Assembly (NCBI GenBank): GCA_035533015.1
Contig: DATLUQ010000051.1
Span: 62,001 to 126,000, forward strand
Direction of reading: 5' to 3'
Length of the DNA: 64,000 bases
DNA from: Gemmatimonadaceae bacterium
GTDB lineage: Bacteria; Gemmatimonadota; Gemmatimonadetes; Gemmatimonadales; Gemmatimonadaceae
The notes below the pieces were generated by a model. The model saw only the letters and a program-made list of their open reading frames with translations. It had not been told where the DNA came from and did not search any database. The translations under genes were made by a program, and so were the position numbers. This document shows positions 60,145 to 64,000 of the stretch, piece by piece; positions within the stretch are counted from its first letter, which is position 1; each line of letters opens with the position of its first letter.

Positions 60145-61215
60145 TTATCGTGCGGTGAAGTCGGTGCGGTCGTCCACACCGCGGCAGGCCTCGGCAATGA
60201 GGGCCGCGGTGTGGTCCACGTCGGCCAGGCTCACCATTTCATTGGGCGAGTGCATGTAGCGGTTGGGAATCGAGACGAGCGCCGTGGCCACTCCCTCGCG
60301 CGCCAGATGAATGGCGTCGGCGTTGGTATGGGTGGCGCGCCCCTCGGCGTGCACGGTGTACGGGATGTTGGCGGCCTTCGCCGCCTCGCGAAGCAACTCG
60401 AACACGACCGGCGAGACCAGGGAGCCGCGCACGAGCACTGGACCGCTGCCGAGCCGGTGGTCGCCGATCTCCTTCTTCTCGAGGCCGGGATGATCGGTGG
60501 CGAAGGTGACGTCCACGGCGATGGCCATCTGGGGCCGGATGGTATTGGCGGACACCAGCGCGCCGCCGCCGTTCCAGGCGATCTCCTCCTGGGTCGTCGC
60601 GGCGGCGACCACGCGTGCCTTGCCCGGCCGCTCCTTATATCGGCGCAGTGCCTCGAGCACCGCGAAGGCCCCGATCCGATCGTCAATCGACCGCGAGATG
60701 ATTCGGTCGTTCGGGAAGTCCATTGAGCGCGAGTCGATCACGGCGGCGTCGCCCACGGCGACGCGGGCTTCGGCCTGAGCGCGGTCCCTGGCTCCGATGT
60801 CAACCCAGAAGTCAGTGATCTTGGACGCCTTCTCACGGTCCGCCGTCTTGATGAGATGGATGGGCTTCTTGCCCACCACACCCACGACCTCGGGGTCGTC
60901 GGACAGGAAGCGGAGCCGCTGGCCGACGAGGACCTCGGGATCCCAACCGCCGATCGGGGAGATGTACAGGTAGCCGTCGTCGTCGATGTACTGCACGATG
61001 ACGCCGATCTCGTCGATGTGGCCGTCGAGCATGATGGTCGGCGATCCTTCGGGATTCACTTCAGCGATGCTGTTGCCGGCCACGTCGCTGCGCACGACGT
61101 CGGCGAATGTCTGTGCTTCGGCGCGCCAGACACGGGCAGCGGCGGTCTCGTAGCCGGAAGGGCCTGGCGTGTCGAGCAGCCGCTTGAGAAAGGCCATGGA
61201 AGACGAAGCGAGCAT
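60145..61215 (-). CDS. M42-family aminopeptidase/endoglucanase-like metallopeptidase
   Basis: The 356-residue protein belongs to the M42 (FrvX-like) group. It starts AFLKRLLDTPGPSGYETAAARV. The metal ligands are in IMLDGHIDEIGVIVQYIDDDGYL, DDRIGAFAVLEAL, AAATTQEEIAWNG, and AIAVDVTFATDHPG, ending with a final His in PNRYMHSPNEMVSL. These enzymes are cytosolic dodecameric aminopeptidases that trim peptides. The ATG at 61215 is used; 61197 is also possible. No ribosome site is clear for either. Confidence 0.93.
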   Translation of the reverse strand: MLASSSMAFLKRLLDTPGPSGYETAAARVWRAEAQTFADVVRSDVAGNSIAEVNPEGSPTIMLDGHIDEIGVIVQYIDDDGYLYISPIGGWDPEVLVGQRLRFLSDDPEVVGVVGKKPIHLIKTADREKASKITDFWVDIGARDRAQAEARVAVGDAAVIDSRSMDFPNDRIISRSIDDRIGAFAVLEALRRYKERPGKARVVAAATTQEEIAWNGGGALVSANTIRPQMAIAVDVTFATDHPGLEKKEIGDHRLGSGPVLVRGSLVSPVVFELLREAAKAANIPYTVHAEGRATHTNADAIHLAREGVATALVSIPNRYMHSPNEMVSLADVDHTAALIAEACRGVDDRTDFTAR

Positions 61216-61329
61216 GGGACGGAGGAGCGGAGGGAATTTTGAGACTTCGCGTAATCCCGCATATGGTAGCCAGGATGGCTGCCGGGGGGAAGCAGGCACC
61301 GCTGCCGGTGGAGACGCGCGCCGCGATGA

Positions 61330-61746
61330 TCAGTGGTCGCGACGGATCGGGAAGGCCGCGAAGCTCACGATGAGGATGGCCAAGCCGGCCGCGTACCAGC
61401 GCGCATCGGCGGTGAGGGCGTAATACACGATGCCGAACCAGGCGAGCATCTGGCCCAGGAGCCAGCCGAACAGACTCTCGGGAATGCTCAGCGCTGCCCG
61501 GCGCCGCCGTGCGAAGCGGCTGTTCCAGAACCGGTGGTCGAGCATCTGGACGAGCGCGTAGATCCAGGTCATGGCTCCCACCGCGCGCAGTTTGCCCGCC
61601 AGGTGTGGACCCCGCGCGTCGAATCCGATGCTGTACAGCACCCAAACGGCGAGCGCGAAGAACAGCGTGAGGCCGAGCAGGACGGCGCGGATCTGGACCA
61701 GTCGCTCGGCCGTGAGCCACGCGTTCGTGGTCGCCGGAGGCGTCAT
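61330..61746 (-). CDS. Four-helix integral membrane protein of unknown function
   Basis: The 138-residue protein has hydrophobic segments at about 17-40 (AVLLGLTLFFALAVWVLYSIG), 55-70 (LRAVGAMTWIYALVQML), 92-112 (ESLFGWLLGQMLAWFGIVYYAL), and 118-133 (WYAAGLAILIVSFAAFPI). Basic loops (RFARRRRAAL) suggest cytosolic sides. No family motif is recognised. The frame extends upstream to 61812; the ATG at 61746 (MTPPATTNAWL) is a likelier start. It is transcribed leftward, 115 bp upstream of the M42 peptidase gene. Confidence 0.65.
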   Translation of the reverse strand: MTPPATTNAWLTAERLVQIRAVLLGLTLFFALAVWVLYSIGFDARGPHLAGKLRAVGAMTWIYALVQMLDHRFWNSRFARRRRAALSIPESLFGWLLGQMLAWFGIVYYALTADARWYAAGLAILIVSFAAFPIRRDH

Positions 61747-62252
61747 GTTCTGCGCTTGCGTCACGTGCTCCGGCTGCGTGCGCGAGCCGGATGGGGGTGA
61801 TCCCATCAGCACTCCCGGTGTGGCGAGCCCCGTGGCCTACGGCATTCGTTGGCAGACCGCTCTGCCACCAATATACGTAGTCGGGATATTGGTTCGGACG
61901 ACGTCCTGATCGAGCGGTGTCATAATGTCCCGGTGCTGCGCCACGAAATCGGCGTCCCTGCCCGCGGCATTGGACCCCATGCCGTGTCCGCCGGGCATAG
62001 GCGCCGGCGAGGCCCACGGATCCCAGGCGGTTGCTGGTCCAGTCTATGGCGCTCGTGGCGTGGGTGGCCTGCCTGAACCGGATCACGCCCAGTTCGGCGA
62101 ATCGCCGGACAAAGGTGGCGATATTCCCCCTGGCCGCGCCGGCCTCCAGTCGCGCCCCTGGCGGTTCCTCGTATAGGTTGGGGCATCAGGCGCGGCGCTC
62201 GTGACTCCTCCCCGCCCGGCCCGCACACTCTCACCCTCCGCCCTCCCGTACC
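61747..62252. other. Intergenic stretch with no supported gene
   Basis: About 500 bp between divergent genes. No frame shows family character, no tRNA-like fold is apparent, and I see no repeat. CTCGTATAGGTT near 62168-62179 contains a TATAGG that might be a -10 box for the metalloprotease, but no good -35 box accompanies it. Confidence 0.5.
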
Positions 62253-64000
62253 ATGCATTCGAACCTCCTTGCCGCCCTGCTCGCGCTGGTCTTCGTGGCG
62301 CCGGCCACCGCCGCGCAGAATCCACCGGCCCCCGCGCACAAGCCGGCCGTCGTGGACACGAGCATTGCCGCCAAGACGGCGGGCTTCGTGAAGCACGACG
62401 GCTTCATTCCGTTCTATCTGAACCAATCCACAGGCAAGATCCTCCTCGAGATCCCACACGATTCCTTCCCCGCCCTCATGGACGTGATGCAGGCCACGGG
62501 ACTCGGGTCCAATCCCATCGGCATCGATCGCGGGGCAGGCGGTCAGAGCGAGATCGTGCAGTTCGATCGGAACGCCGAGCATGTGTTTGTGGTGTTCCAG
62601 AACACGCGCTTCCGGGGAGCCACGAACAATCCGGACCACGAGCGCACGGTGGCCGAGGCGTTTCCGGTGAGTACCGTGGCCGCGCTGCCACTGCTGGCGG
62701 TGGAAAACGGGCGGCTGCTGGTGGACGCGACCGATTTCTTCATCCACGATTGGACCAATGTGGTGGCCACGCTGCAGCGCAGTAAGCAGGGCGCGTACGC
62801 GGTGGCCAAGGACCGGTCGTCGATCTATGCACCATACACGAAGGCATTTCCGAAGAACACCGAAGTGGACGTCTCGCTCACCTTCGCGGCAAGTGGACCG
62901 CCGGGCGGCATCGTGAGCCGGATGGCGCCCGACGGCCACGCCTTCACGTTGCGGGACCACATCTCGCTGGTCGAACTGCCCGACTCGGGCTACCGGCCGC
63001 GCGAATGGGACCCGCGCATCGGGTACTTCGGGATCACCTTCAACGATTACGCCCAGCCCGTCGACCAGCCGCTGCAGCAGCGGTGGATCGAGCGGCATCG
63101 GCTGGAGCGGGTGAATCCAAACGATCCCAACTCTCCGATCAAGAATCCGATCGTGTACTGTGTGGACCGCGGGATCCCCGAGCCGATCCGGACAGCGACG
63201 CTGCAGGGGGTGAAGTGGTGGGAGCAGGCGTTCGACGAGGCGGGGCTCAAGGGCGGGTTCAAGGTGGACCTCTGCCCCGAAGGCATCGATCCGATGGACA
63301 TCCGCTACAATGTGCTCGTGTGGGAGAACCGGAACGAGCGCGGGTGGTCGGTGAGTGGTTCGGTGGACGACCCGCGGACTGGTGAGATTCTGAAGGGCAT
63401 CTCCCGGCTGGACTCGCACCGTGCGCGCACCGACTACAACCTGTACGCGGCACTGATGGGCGCCGCCCAGACGCCGGCCGACACGCACTTCGTCCTGGCC
63501 CGTGTGCGGCAGGTGAGCGCGCACGAGATCGGGCACACCCTGGGACTCTCACACAACTACATCGCGTCAACGTACAGCCGCGCGTCGGTGATGGATTATC
63601 CGGCGCCCCGTATCACGCTCGACAAGAACGGCAACATCGACATGTCGCAGGCATATGCCGTGGGGCCCGGCGCCTACGACGTGTGGGCCATTCACTGGGG
63701 TTACGGGATCTTTCCGCCGGGGCAGGAGCAGGATTCGCTCAAGGCGATCGTGGCTGAGGGGCTGAAGAAGGGGTACCTCTTTCTGTCCGATGCTGACGCT
63801 CGGCCGGACGACGCATCCGATCCGCGCGTGAACCTGTGGGACGATCAGTCCACCGCCGCGCAGTTCCTCAAGAACCAGATGGATGTGCGACGGGTGGCGA
63901 TGGCGCGGTTCGGGCTGCGCAACCTGCGGCCTGGCGAGCCATTGACGATGCTACAGGAGCGGCTCGCGCCGCTGTACTTCTTCCACCGGTTCGCGCTGAA
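62253..64000 (+). CDS. Large zinc-dependent metalloprotease (DUF5117/DUF4953-like), cut by window edge
   Basis: The open frame runs 582 codons to the window edge. It begins with a signal peptide (LLAALLALVFVAPATAAQ). Residues about 50-230 are the DUF5117-like N-terminal part (KHDGFIPFYLNQSTGKILLEIP). The catalytic domain has the zinc motif HEIGHTLGLSHNY (about residue 424), a metzincin-like HExxHxxGxxH, followed by SVMDYPAP, the Met-turn. The C-terminal helical part is missing. Such proteins are secreted peptidases of unknown substrate. The gene stands alone, transcribed rightward. Confidence 0.9.
   Translation, partial: MHSNLLAALLALVFVAPATAAQNPPAPAHKPAVVDTSIAAKTAGFVKHDGFIPFYLNQSTGKILLEIPHDSFPALMDVMQATGLGSNPIGIDRGAGGQSEIVQFDRNAEHVFVVFQNTRFRGATNNPDHERTVAEAFPVSTVAALPLLAVENGRLLVDATDFFIHDWTNVVATLQRSKQGAYAVAKDRSSIYAPYTKAFPKNTEVDVSLTFAASGPPGGIVSRMAPDGHAFTLRDHISLVELPDSGYRPREWDPRIGYFGITFNDYAQPVDQPLQQRWIERHRLERVNPNDPNSPIKNPIVYCVDRGIPEPIRTATLQGVKWWEQAFDEAGLKGGFKVDLCPEGIDPMDIRYNVLVWENRNERGWSVSGSVDDPRTGEILKGISRLDSHRARTDYNLYAALMGAAQTPADTHFVLARVRQVSAHEIGHTLGLSHNYIASTYSRASVMDYPAPRITLDKNGNIDMSQAYAVGPGAYDVWAIHWGYGIFPPGQEQDSLKAIVAEGLKKGYLFLSDADARPDDASDPRVNLWDDQSTAAQFLKNQMDVRRVAMARFGLRNLRPGEPLTMLQERLAPLYFFHRFAL

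Noticed and set aside
61920-63536. 538-residue minus-strand frame opposite the zinc metalloprotease
   Set aside because: Shadow frame; the plus strand has a signal peptide and HExxH motif in the correct frame.
1-64000. CRISPR array, prophage, transposon or tRNA gene
   Set aside because: No regularly spaced repeats, integrase or transposase genes, terminal inverted repeats or convincing cloverleaf folds were seen.

Overview
The window is 64 kb of GC-rich bacterial chromosome with dense coding and very short intergenic gaps. It has no rRNA, recognisable tRNA, CRISPR array, phage or insertion sequence. The gene content fits a Gemmatimonadota-like (or Acidobacteriota-like) organism: three duplicated orphan MacB-type permeases (ADOP family), PadR regulators beside them, several secreted S9, M28, CocE and zinc peptidases, an ImuA/ImuB/DnaE2 mutagenesis cassette, and a Gram-negative envelope (TolC, beta-barrel, lipoproteins, type IV pilin). 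This assignment is an inference from gene content; no marker gene was compared.

Layout. 1-12.4 kb: a chemotaxis receptor cut by the left edge, leucyl-tRNA synthetase, a phosphopantetheinyl transferase, a small outer-membrane barrel, a ferritin-like/VIT1 metal exporter, a double-PDZ protein, a NamZ-type muramidase, a threonine dehydratase overlapping pyrE, and a secreted amidohydrolase. 12.5-23.5 kb: a PadR regulator with a dyad operator and two ADOP permeases, then an IorAB-type molybdenum hydroxylase, then a third ADOP permease on the opposite strand. 23.6-30.1 kb: a hydroxyisobutyrate-dehydrogenase-like enzyme and a signalling block. The block holds a periplasmic lipoprotein, a histidine kinase, an NtrC-type sigma-54 activator, and a TPR lipoprotein behind a sigma-54-like promoter and two matching dyads. 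30.2-33.8 kb: AhpD-like, RidA-like, CocE-like and PEBP-like proteins.

33.9-39.2 kb: dnaE2, imuB and imuA as one leftward operon. imuB carries an in-frame insertion with an 8-bp tandem repeat inside its conserved C-terminus. 39.3-45.2 kb: a regulatory-like-domain protein, an S9 peptidase with RGG-rich inserts, and a Kup potassium transporter. 45.3-52.4 kb: a leftward envelope-stress and efflux block: HD protein, ECF sigma factor, anti-sigma factor, Spy-like protein, TolC, MacA with a large insert, an ATPase-less MacB permease, and a PadR regulator with a phased operator. 52.7-64 kb: a tiny membrane protein, cyclophilin, endonuclease III, an alpha/beta hydrolase, a type IV pilin behind a CRP-like site, an HDAC-family deacetylase, M28 and M42 peptidases, a HEAT-repeat protein, and a large zinc metalloprotease cut by the right edge.

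The most notable finds are the apparent sigma-54 circuit at 25.8-30 kb, the repeat-bearing imuB C-terminus, the MacA insertion, the PadR operator array, and the CRP-like site upstream of the pilin. All regulatory calls are by eye and untested.
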